From assembly GCA_003164375.1 (NCBI GenBank), contig PLTE01000084.1:9389-25508 (forward strand): 16,120 nt of DNA, read 5' to 3'. This document shows positions 8,327 through 14,644 of this stretch, piece by piece (the first letter of the stretch is position 1; each line of letters opens with the position of its first letter). The position numbers and the translations under genes are program-made. Source of the stretch: Hyphomicrobiales bacterium. GTDB lineage: Bacteria; Pseudomonadota; Alphaproteobacteria; Rhizobiales; Xanthobacteraceae. The notes beneath the pieces were generated by a model. The model made no database searches, was not told the origin of the DNA, and saw only the letters and a program-made list of their open reading frames with translations.

Positions 8327-8340
8327 TTGATCTCGATCAA
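8327..8340. promoter_or_regulatory. FNR/FixK-type anaerobox upstream of ubiT
   Basis: TTGATCTCGATCAA is a perfect match to the FNR/FixK consensus TTGAT-N4-ATCAA. It sits in the 78-base gap after the 2Fe-2S subunit gene, with its centre at 8333.5. A weak -10 element GATAAA (8360-8365, four of six consensus bases) follows, placing the likely transcript start around 8372-8375. That matches the class II activator geometry (centre near -41) and implies oxygen-responsive induction of ubiTUV. Confidence 0.8.
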
Positions 8341-8375
8341 TTCCGCCACGGTTCCAGGCGATAAAGCTTCGCCTT

Positions 8376-8924
8376 ATGACGCTCCGCGCCCGTGCCGATG
8401 TCGCGCCTTCGCCGTTGCAAGGCCTGTTGCAAACGGTTCCAAAGTGGCTCTTGGCGGGCGTGCCGCTGGCGCTCCTGCAGCCACTTCTTGGGCATATCGC
8501 GACGCATGTGGCGCGCTCGCGACCCGAGTTGTTCGCCCGTCTTGGCGCGCATTCCGATAAATTGTTCCTGATCGACCCGATCGATTTACCGTTCGTCTTG
8601 CTGTTACGGCCCAACGCCAGGCGCCCGCAATTAACGGCCAGCCGCCGGGTCCCGCGGCCGCGGCATGACGCGGCCATTGCCGGCACCTTTGTCGATCTGC
8701 TCGGCATGATGGACGGCTCGCTCGATGGCGATGCGCTGTTCTTTTCCCGCGATTTACGCGTCAGCGGCGACACCGAAGCGGTGGTCGTATTGCGCAATGC
8801 GCTCGACGATCTCGAAGGCAACGCGCTCGACAGCATCGTCGCGGCATTCGGGCCGCTGTCGGCACCGCTGAAGCTCGTCATTTCGTCTTTGCGCGGCATG
8901 CGCACGGAGAAACGCGATGAATGA
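8376..8924 (+). CDS. ubiT: UbiT, SCP2-domain accessory factor of oxygen-independent ubiquinone synthesis
   Basis: UbiT is a lipid-binding SCP2-type protein needed, with UbiU and UbiV, to make ubiquinone without O2; E. coli UbiT (YhbT) has 174 residues and this one has 182. The SCP2 fold spans about 50-145. Its most conserved part is DALFFSRDLRVSGDTEAV at 119-136, followed by LRNALDD, matching the E. coli FFQRRLVIEGDTE segment as I remember it. The N-terminal stretch PKWLLAGVPLALLQPLL (22-38) is hydrophobic and may help membrane or lipid contact. The ATG at 8376 has no Shine-Dalgarno sequence and lies only a few bases after the predicted transcript start, so translation may be leaderless. It overlaps ubiU by 8 bases. 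Assignment rests on the SCP2 motifs together with its two neighbours. Confidence 0.88.
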   Translation: MTLRARADVAPSPLQGLLQTVPKWLLAGVPLALLQPLLGHIATHVARSRPELFARLGAHSDKLFLIDPIDLPFVLLLRPNARRPQLTASRRVPRPRHDAAIAGTFVDLLGMMDGSLDGDALFFSRDLRVSGDTEAVVVLRNALDDLEGNALDSIVAAFGPLSAPLKLVISSLRGMRTEKRDE

Positions 8925-9930
8925 CAACCGTTATGTGCGCCCGGAGCTCGTTTGTCCGGCCGGCACGCCGGCGGCGCTACGGACGGCGGTCGATGCCGGC
9001 GCCGATGCCGTCTATTGCGGCCTGCAGAATGCAACCAACGCTCGAAATTTCCCGGGCCTGAACTTCGCTCCCGCGGAACTCGAAACAGCGATCGGCTATG
9101 CGCATGCGCGGCACGCCAAGGTGCTGCTTGCCGTAAATACATTCCCGCGGGCCGGCGAGTTTGCGCTGTGGCGCGAGGCGGTCGATCTCGGTGCGCGTTT
9201 GGGCGCGGACGCTTTGATCGTCGCCGATCTCGGCGTCGCCGACTACGCCGCGCAGACCTATCCGGAGTTGCGGCTGCATCTGTCGGTCCAGGCCGGCGCC
9301 TCGTCGCCGGAAGCGATCCGGTTCTATTGCCAAAAATTCGGTGTCAAACGCGTGGTGTTGCCGCGCATTCTGACGGTCGCTGAAATCGCCGACGTGCACC
9401 GGCAGATTCCGTGCGAGATCGAAGCCTTCGTATTCGGCAATATCGGCATGATGGCGGAAGGGCGCTGCAGCCTCACCAATTATGTTTGCGGCCTGTCCAC
9501 CAATATGGACGGTGTTTGTTCGCCAGCGGCCGACGTACATTACGAGGAAGATGCGGAGCGCAACCTGACCACCAAGCTCGGCCCCTATGTTATCGACCGC
9601 TTCACGGCCGAAGAAAGCGCCGGCTATCCGACCATCTGCAAGGGCCGCTATCTGTGCGACGCGCGCACCGAGGCCTATTACGCTTTCGAGGAACCGGTCA
9701 CGCTCAATCTCTCGGCGCTGCTGCCGGATCTGATGCGTGCCGGCGTGACCGCGCTGAAGATCGAAGGCCGCCAGCGCAGCCGGGCCTATGTCAAAGCTGT
9801 GGTCTCCGCGTTCCGCAACGCCGTCGACGACATCATGGCCGGGCGCGACGCGAGCTTGGCCAGCCTGATCGCGCTGACCGAAGGCCACCGCGAAACCGAA
9901 GGCGCCTACCGCAGCAAAGCCTGGAGATAG
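8917..9930 (+). CDS. ubiU: UbiU, U32-family O2-independent ubiquinone hydroxylation protein
   Basis: UbiU pairs with UbiV to hydroxylate the ubiquinone ring without O2. It has 337 residues, close to E. coli UbiU (331). The N-terminal LVCPAGTPAALRTAVDAGADAVYCG, here cited by its ends only (LVCPAG at 11-16, DAVYCG at 30-35), is typical of U32 peptidase-like proteins, followed by TNARNFPGLNF (40-50), VQAGASSPEA and KIEGRQRS. Three of the four E. coli 4Fe-4S ligands align: C184 (for C176), C201 (for C193) and C241 (for C232). The position of E. coli C169 is G177; C191, absent in E. coli, lies in the same loop. GGAGA at 8906-8910 is the ribosome site for ATG 8917, and the start overlaps ubiT's end. 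The stop is 14 bases before ubiV. Confidence 0.93.
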   Translation: MNDNRYVRPELVCPAGTPAALRTAVDAGADAVYCGLQNATNARNFPGLNFAPAELETAIGYAHARHAKVLLAVNTFPRAGEFALWREAVDLGARLGADALIVADLGVADYAAQTYPELRLHLSVQAGASSPEAIRFYCQKFGVKRVVLPRILTVAEIADVHRQIPCEIEAFVFGNIGMMAEGRCSLTNYVCGLSTNMDGVCSPAADVHYEEDAERNLTTKLGPYVIDRFTAEESAGYPTICKGRYLCDARTEAYYAFEEPVTLNLSALLPDLMRAGVTALKIEGRQRSRAYVKAVVSAFRNAVDDIMAGRDASLASLIALTEGHRETEGAYRSKAWR

Positions 9931-9944
9931 ACTTGGAGACACCC

Positions 9945-10856
9945 GTGAACGACGTTGCGGCCCAAATTACGCTCGGCCCGGTGCTGTTCAATTGGCAGCC
10001 CGATCATTGGCGCGATTTTTATTTCCGCATTGCCGACGAAGCGCCGGTTCAGACCGTCTATCTCGGCGAAGTCCTGTGTTCGAAGCGCGCTCCGCTGTTC
10101 GCCGAGCACTACGAAGCGGTGACCGAGCGGTTGCGCGCGGCGCGAAAAACGGTCGTATTCTCCACGCTCTCCGAGGTGACGCAAAATCTGGACCGCAAGC
10201 TCGTCGAAAGCGTTGCCGCGTCCCAAAACGATCTGGTCGAAGCCAACGATGCCTCCGCATTGCCGCAGCTTGCCGGCCGGCCGCACCACATCGGTCCGTT
10301 CATCAACGTCTATAACGAGCGCAGCGTTGCAGTTCTGGCGGAGAGCGGCGCGTGCAACTTCTGCCTTCCGGTGGAAATGCCGGCGGCGACGATCGGTGCG
10401 CTCTGCCGCGAAACGCAAAGCCTCGACGCAACATTCGAAGTCATGGTGTTCGGCCGCATGCCGTTGGCGCTGTCGGCGCGCTGCTATCACGCGCGCGCGC
10501 ATGCACGCACCAAGGATAGTTGCCGTTTCGTCTGCGAGAACGATCCCGACGGGCTGGAGCTGCGCACACTGAGCGGACAGCCGTTCCTGGCCGTGAACGG
10601 GATTCAGACGCTGTCGTACGATTTCTTGAATCTAATCGACCGTGTGGAGGACCTACGCGGCCTGGGCGTGTCGCGTTTTCGCCTGTCGCCACACAGCTGC
10701 GATATGGTGCGCGTGGCACAGGCCTTTTGCGGCCTGCTCGACGGCACGATCACGGCGACCGAGGCGGCCGAGGCGCTGATCGGCTTGAATCTTCCCGGGC
10801 CGTTCTCCACCGGCTTCTATCACGGCAAAGCCGCGCTCAGCCGGAGCCTGCAGTGA
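9945..10856 (+). CDS. ubiV: UbiV, U32-family O2-independent ubiquinone hydroxylation protein
   Basis: Partner of UbiU in a 4Fe-4S complex of the anaerobic ubiquinone pathway. The start is GTG 9945, with GGAG at 9935-9938 six bases upstream, giving a 303-residue protein close to E. coli UbiV (about 292). The frame is open far upstream, but that part is an out-of-frame shadow of ubiU. LGPVLFNWQPDHW and VYLGEVLCSKR open the protein. All four expected iron-sulfur cysteines are present: C45 (for E. coli C39), C180 in SARCYHAR, C193 in DSC and C197 in FVC. The last three keep the same numbers as in E. coli by my recollection. The 3' end overlaps the convergent amidohydrolase gene by 20 bases. Confidence 0.92.
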   Translation: MNDVAAQITLGPVLFNWQPDHWRDFYFRIADEAPVQTVYLGEVLCSKRAPLFAEHYEAVTERLRAARKTVVFSTLSEVTQNLDRKLVESVAASQNDLVEANDASALPQLAGRPHHIGPFINVYNERSVAVLAESGACNFCLPVEMPAATIGALCRETQSLDATFEVMVFGRMPLALSARCYHARAHARTKDSCRFVCENDPDGLELRTLSGQPFLAVNGIQTLSYDFLNLIDRVEDLRGLGVSRFRLSPHSCDMVRVAQAFCGLLDGTITATEAAEALIGLNLPGPFSTGFYHGKAALSRSLQ

Positions 10857-12096
10857 ACGCGAGTTCGCTGATCCGGCGCAAGTCCACCAATCGACCATGA
10901 CTGATCACGGCGCGGGGCGGGCCGTGAAAGCGAAGCGCCTCGACGATGTCCGGCTGATCCAAAACAAGGATATTGGCGGGCGCGCCGACGGCAATATCGA
11001 AATCGGGGATATTCAACGCACTGGCGGGGTTCACGGTGATCATATCGTAGAGCGTTTCCATTTCGTTGCGCGACATCATCCAGAGCAGATGCGAGGCGAG
11101 AAACGCCACTTCGAGCATGTTGTTTCTGCCGAGCGGATAATAAGCGTCCGAGATATCGTCCTGGCCCAGGCAGACGGTGATCCCTGAGGCGAGCATTTCC
11201 GGAATCCGGGCATGCAGCGGGCCGGTATGCGGATTGCTGACGACCGCGACGCCCGCTTGACGGACGGCGTGCAGAAGGTCGCGCAGATACGGCTGCGGAT
11301 AGGCCGACATGGCGCGGCAATGGTGGGCGACGGCGCGGCCCTGCCAGCCCCGCTTGATGGCTTCGGCAGCCATCATCTCCAGCGTTCGCAGATTGGGATC
11401 GCCGCTGTCGTCGAGCAGCATGGACACGTCTTTGCCGAAGCTGACGGCCAAGTCGAAGCAGAATTCGACGTGCGCCTTCATGTCCGCCGGCGTCCGCTCG
11501 ATCCACGGAATGCCGCCGACCACATCGGCGCCAAGCCGCATCGCTTCGCGCATCAAACTGTCGGTGCCGGAATCCTTGATGATGCCGTCTTGCGCAAAGG
11601 CGACCACCTGAAGCTCGACGACGCCGCGGAATTCGTCGCGGACCGCGAGCAGCGCCTTGATGGCTTCGAGCTTTGCCTTGCTGTCGACATCGGCAAAGGC
11701 ACGCATATGGGTCGTGCCGTAAAGCGCAGCGAGAGCGACCGCGCGGCGCGCGTTCTTCTCGATCCATGACGCGTGGTAGGTTTCCTTCACTTGGCTGGCG
11801 AGATCGATGGCCGCGGCCGCTCCGCTCATGCCGGCCTGCTGATAGGCCAGAAGCGCCGCTTCCGACATCATCGACAAGGTCCAGACCTTGCACAGATGCA
11901 TATGCGGATTGACGAAGGACGGCGTGACGAGATTGCGCGCGGCGTCGATCTCCTCGGGCGCGGATTCTTGCAAGTGCGGGCCGATGCGTGAAATGCGGCC
12001 TTGGCTGACCGCTATGTCGACTGGCTGCTCGCGACCATGTTGCGCTCGATTTTGGCGAAGCCGGGCGTTGCGAATGATCAGATCGGCGTTCTGCAT
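10837..12096 (-). CDS. CodA-like amidohydrolase (cytosine deaminase family)
   Basis: A metal-dependent hydrolase of the amidohydrolase superfamily, 419 residues, cytoplasmic (no signal peptide). It follows E. coli CodA closely in layout: metal motif NPHMHLCK (H65, H67), HHCRAMSAY at 258-266 (CodA H246 region), SNPHTGPLHAR at 287-297, and GQDDISDAYYPLG at 311-323 with the metal/catalytic Asp 313. The histidine expected on strand 5 (CodA H214, in VHCDE) is replaced: the equivalent segment here is VSMLLDDSGDP (224-234), with Leu in its place and Asp for the catalytic Glu. The substrate is therefore probably not cytosine; a cyclic or amide N-compound is possible. It is the last gene of a - strand cluster, 4 bases after the decarboxylase beta subunit. 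Family call firm, function open. Confidence 0.85.
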   Translation of the reverse strand: MQNADLIIRNARLRQNRAQHGREQPVDIAVSQGRISRIGPHLQESAPEEIDAARNLVTPSFVNPHMHLCKVWTLSMMSEAALLAYQQAGMSGAAAAIDLASQVKETYHASWIEKNARRAVALAALYGTTHMRAFADVDSKAKLEAIKALLAVRDEFRGVVELQVVAFAQDGIIKDSGTDSLMREAMRLGADVVGGIPWIERTPADMKAHVEFCFDLAVSFGKDVSMLLDDSGDPNLRTLEMMAAEAIKRGWQGRAVAHHCRAMSAYPQPYLRDLLHAVRQAGVAVVSNPHTGPLHARIPEMLASGITVCLGQDDISDAYYPLGRNNMLEVAFLASHLLWMMSRNEMETLYDMITVNPASALNIPDFDIAVGAPANILVLDQPDIVEALRFHGPPRAVISHGRLVDLRRISELAFTAGSG

Positions 12097-12100
12097 CGCG

Positions 12101-12679
12101 TCAGACGGAATTCAGCGCTTCGATGAATCTCTGTTTGATCGCGTGCCCGTCGCGTAGCGGCAGTACGCGTGGGGTGTCCTCAGGCTTTATCCGGGCATTG
12201 ATCAGGAGCGGACCCTCGCCCCGATGCAGCAAGGCCCGCACATGCGCGGCGTCGTCGCTGCTTGAAACGACATGCCCGTGATTGAACCGGCAGGCGAGCG
12301 CTACGGCAACGAGATCGATGCCGCGATCGGTATGGCTCGGCTGCATGCCGGTTTCGCCGTAACGGGCATTATCCAAAACCACAATGGCGAGATTATTGGG
12401 CTGCTTGACGCCGATGGTGGCGAGGCTGCCCAGCCCCATCAGCATATCGCCGTCGCCAGTGATGACGGCGACGCGGCGGTTGGGCTGCGCCAAAGCGAGC
12501 CCGAGCCCGATCATGGCGGTGCCGCCCATGGCGCCCCAGAGATAGAAGTTGAGCGGATGATCGCCGGCCGCGGCGACATCGTAGGTCGCCGACCCAAGCC
12601 CCGGCACGACGAGGAGATCGCCACGGTCGACCAAAAGCTCGCGCACGAAATCGCGCCGGTTGAGCATCATCGCGTCCAT
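12101..12679 (-). CDS. Thiamine-diphosphate-dependent decarboxylase, beta (cofactor-binding) subunit
   Basis: C-terminal half of a two-subunit ThDP enzyme of the sulfopyruvate/phosphonopyruvate decarboxylase group (ComE-like), 192 residues. The diphosphate/Mg motif is GDGD at 75-78, ending about 28 residues later in VLDNARYGETG; the substrate-side segment YLWGAMGGTAMIGLGLALA (46-64) precedes it. I chose ATG 12679, which shares a base with the alpha subunit's stop (TAATG), a classic coupled start. A GTG at 12691 and ATGs at 12670 and 12667 are also possible, and the last two would fit the family's usual N-terminus as well. It acts with the alpha subunit to decarboxylate a 2-oxoacid-like substrate, which cannot be named from sequence. 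Confidence 0.87.
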   Translation of the reverse strand: MDAMMLNRRDFVRELLVDRGDLLVVPGLGSATYDVAAAGDHPLNFYLWGAMGGTAMIGLGLALAQPNRRVAVITGDGDMLMGLGSLATIGVKQPNNLAIVVLDNARYGETGMQPSHTDRGIDLVAVALACRFNHGHVVSSSDDAAHVRALLHRGEGPLLINARIKPEDTPRVLPLRDGHAIKQRFIEALNSV

Positions 12680-13251
12680 TACCTCGTCCACACTTTGCGG
12701 CCGATCAATCGTTGCGACAGCAAAATCGCGACCTGAAGATTGCCGTCGAACGCCATGTCGCAGCCGGGGCCGACGGTCTCATCGACGGCATCGGCGCTTT
12801 CGACCCGGTAAGTGAGAAAGCCGCAAAGCCGCAATACGTCTTCGGTGATGGTGCCCATCGGCACTTGCCACGGATTGAATTCACCGAATTCGCCGCGCAT
12901 CGTCACCAGCAGGACGCAGCCGAAGCCGCAATTGCGCAACAGCGAAAACATATTCACGCAATTGCCGACACCGCTCGATTGCATCAACAGCGCCGCGCGC
13001 TGCCCGCCGAGCGCTGCCCCCGCGACGAGTCCGACACCTTCTTCCTCGGTGGTCAGCACGACGTCGGCGATATCCGGATCGTCCTTGACGAGCGCGATCA
13101 GCCGGCTGTGGCCGGCGTCGGGCACATATCCAACCTGACGAATGCCGACACGGCGGAACTGCGTATAGATCGCGTCCGGCCAGGATGTTTCGATGGGCGT
13201 CGGGCTATGCAACGACGGTCTCGGGGTCTGCCAAAGCGGGGACTTTGGCAA
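12679..13251 (-). CDS. Thiamine-diphosphate-dependent decarboxylase, alpha (PYR-domain) subunit
   Basis: N-terminal half of the same enzyme (ComD-like), up to 190 residues. It carries the catalytic-glutamate region TTEEEGVGLVAGAALGG (67-83) that activates ThDP, then MQSSGVGNCVN (90-100) and VTMRGEFGEFNPWQVPMG (116-133), which match the PYR domain of sulfopyruvate/phosphonopyruvate decarboxylases. The start is unsure. The first in-frame start is TTG 13251, with no visible ribosome site, and the first 20 or so residues do not look conserved, so a TTG at 13212 is an alternative. It lies 51 bases after the binding-protein gene and is coupled to the beta gene by TAATG. Splitting the enzyme into two genes is normal for this subgroup. 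Confidence 0.85.
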   Translation of the reverse strand: MPKSPLWQTPRPSLHSPTPIETSWPDAIYTQFRRVGIRQVGYVPDAGHSRLIALVKDDPDIADVVLTTEEEGVGLVAGAALGGQRAALLMQSSGVGNCVNMFSLLRNCGFGCVLLVTMRGEFGEFNPWQVPMGTITEDVLRLCGFLTYRVESADAVDETVGPGCDMAFDGNLQVAILLSQRLIGRKVWTR

Positions 13252-13302
13252 TATCGCACGGGGTGGTGAAAGCCAAGCGTGAGAGCGGCCGAAGCAATTG
13301 CG

Positions 13303-14352
13303 TCACTCCGCTCCGGCAAGGCCGGCGTCCTGGACGACCTTGCGCCAGCGCAAAATGTCCGATTGCAGGAAGTGCTGCAGCTCTACGACGGAACCTTGGC
13401 CGACCGGGGTCATGCCGAGATCAGACAGGCGGTCGCGCACGTCGGTCATGGCCAGGATGGAATTCAGCGCGGTGTTGAGCTTATCGAGGATCGGCGGCGG
13501 CGTCTGCGCCGGCACCACCACGCCTTGCCAGGCGGCGAGGTCGAAGTCGGCCACGCCGGAGTCGGCGAGCGGCGGCACGTCGGGCAGTTCCGTGACGTGT
13601 CGTATGGTCGTCACCGCCAGTGCATGCAGCTTGCCGGCATTGATCAGCGGCAGCGCCGGGCCGAGATCGCTGAAGACGAGCTGGATATAGCCGCCCATCA
13701 GATCGTTGAGCGCCGGCACCGTGCCGCGGTAGGGCACATGCGTCATCTTGATGCCGGTTGAGCTCGCGAACAGCGCAGCGGCCAGATGATGAAACGAGCC
13801 GATGCCGCCGGAGCCATAGCTCAAGGGTCGTTGTTTTGCGAGCTTGATGAGGTCCGCGACGCTTTTCACCGGCAGCGATGGATCGACCACCAGCACGAAC
13901 GGCACCGAAGCGACGCGCGCAGCCAGCGCCAGGTCCTTGCCGGGATCGTAGGGCAGCGTCTTGTAGAGCGTGGCGTCTATGGCGAGCGAGGACACCGCCA
14001 TCATCATCGTGGTGCCGTCGGGCGTCGATTTGGCGACGAAGTTGGTGGCTAGCACGGTGCCGGCGCCAGGCCGGTTCTCGACGATAAACGGCTTGCCGAA
14101 GGCCTGTTCGAGCTTGTCGGCCAGCAGGCGTGCCAGGATGTCGGTGCCGCCGGCCGGTGCGAACGGCACGACGAAAGTGACCGGGTGGCTTGGATAGTCC
14201 TGCGCATCGGGGGAGGCGTCATTCCTGCGACCAGCTTCGCCGTCAATTTTGCCGCCATTTTGGGCATGGGCCAGCCCTGCCGCCATCGCGGGCAACACGA
14301 CGGCGAGCATCATCCGGCGCGACAATTCTATCGCCGTCTTCGTCGCCAGCAT
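13303..14352 (-). CDS. Bug/TctC-family tripartite tricarboxylate-type periplasmic binding protein
   Basis: Extracytoplasmic solute-binding protein, 349 residues. An N-terminal signal peptide (SRRMMLAVVLPAMAAGLAHA, about 12-31) sends it to the periplasm. Mature motifs are typical of Bug proteins: YPSHPVTFVVPFAPAGGTD, GKPFIVENRPGAG, THVPYRG and a C-terminal WRKVVQDAG. ATG 14352 is chosen over the GTG at 14370 because GGAGG lies five bases before it. About 20 polar residues (QNGGKIDGEAGRRNDASPD) separate the signal peptide from the conserved YPS start, longer than usual. Bug proteins normally bind carboxylates or related small compounds. No TctA/TctB membrane genes are here, so it must use distant partners or act as a sensor. 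It heads the decarboxylase-amidohydrolase cluster, so its ligand may be their substrate. Confidence 0.92.
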   Translation of the reverse strand: MLATKTAIELSRRMMLAVVLPAMAAGLAHAQNGGKIDGEAGRRNDASPDAQDYPSHPVTFVVPFAPAGGTDILARLLADKLEQAFGKPFIVENRPGAGTVLATNFVAKSTPDGTTMMMAVSSLAIDATLYKTLPYDPGKDLALAARVASVPFVLVVDPSLPVKSVADLIKLAKQRPLSYGSGGIGSFHHLAAALFASSTGIKMTHVPYRGTVPALNDLMGGYIQLVFSDLGPALPLINAGKLHALAVTTIRHVTELPDVPPLADSGVADFDLAAWQGVVVPAQTPPPILDKLNTALNSILAMTDVRDRLSDLGMTPVGQGSVVELQHFLQSDILRWRKVVQDAGLAGAE

Positions 14353-14462
14353 CGTTTCCTCCACTCGCACAGGGTCTTAACGCCGATGCTACAGCGGTCC
14401 GGCGTTTTAGCGCGCCCGGCGGCGGCAGGCCACCTTTGCAGTCGGAGGCCGCTTTGCCTTTC

Positions 14463-14502
14463 TTGACAGGGACTTGACCTGGACTTGACCTGCCGTCATA
14501 AG
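14463..14502 (+). promoter_or_regulatory. rplU promoter region with three TTGAC repeats
   Basis: Three 11-base units each start with CTTGAC; the hexamers are TTGACA (14463-14468), TTGACC (14474-14479) and TTGACC (14485-14490). With a -10-like CATAAG at 14497-14502, the middle hexamer gives an ideal 17-base spacer, so it is the likely -35 box. The transcript would start near 14509 and have a leader of about 135 bases before rplU. The rest of the 14371-14644 gap shows no gene, and I could not identify a clear promoter for the divergent - strand cluster. Confidence 0.55.
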
Positions 14503-14519
14503 GACGCCGGTCAGCGCGC

Positions 14520-14605
14520 GTCCGGCACGGCCTTCGCTATGGCATTGGGCCGGACATCACGCTGCTCATCATCCGCAGAAACGACTGGAAGAAGCCGGTC
14601 CGGAC
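14520..14605 (+). promoter_or_regulatory. Structured rplU leader with competing hairpins
   Basis: In the predicted 5' leader, GTCCGGC (14520-14526) pairs perfectly with GCCGGAC (14549-14555). A third segment, the self-complementary GTCCGGAC (14598-14605), can pair in part with either of them (GTCCGG with CCGGAC). Mutually exclusive pairings like these are typical of regulated ribosomal-protein leaders. No known riboswitch or leader family is recognised, and GC-rich DNA makes short complementarities common, so confidence is modest. Confidence 0.4.
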
Positions 14606-14644
14606 GCAAATCCGAGCATCGGGTATCGAACACGAGGAATAAAG

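Noticed and set aside
8246..9142. Open frame on the - strand across ubiT
   Set aside because: Antisense shadow; Arg/Ser-rich with no recognisable motif, and it crosses the anaerobox and the ubiT-ubiU junction.
9411..9944. Upstream extension of the ubiV frame
   Set aside because: It overlaps ubiU in another frame and encodes an Arg-rich shadow; GTG 9945 has a good ribosome site and matches the UbiV N-terminus.
10820..11893. Second long - strand frame within the amidohydrolase gene
   Set aside because: Same strand but a different frame from a protein with clear CodA motifs; low-complexity Arg-rich product.
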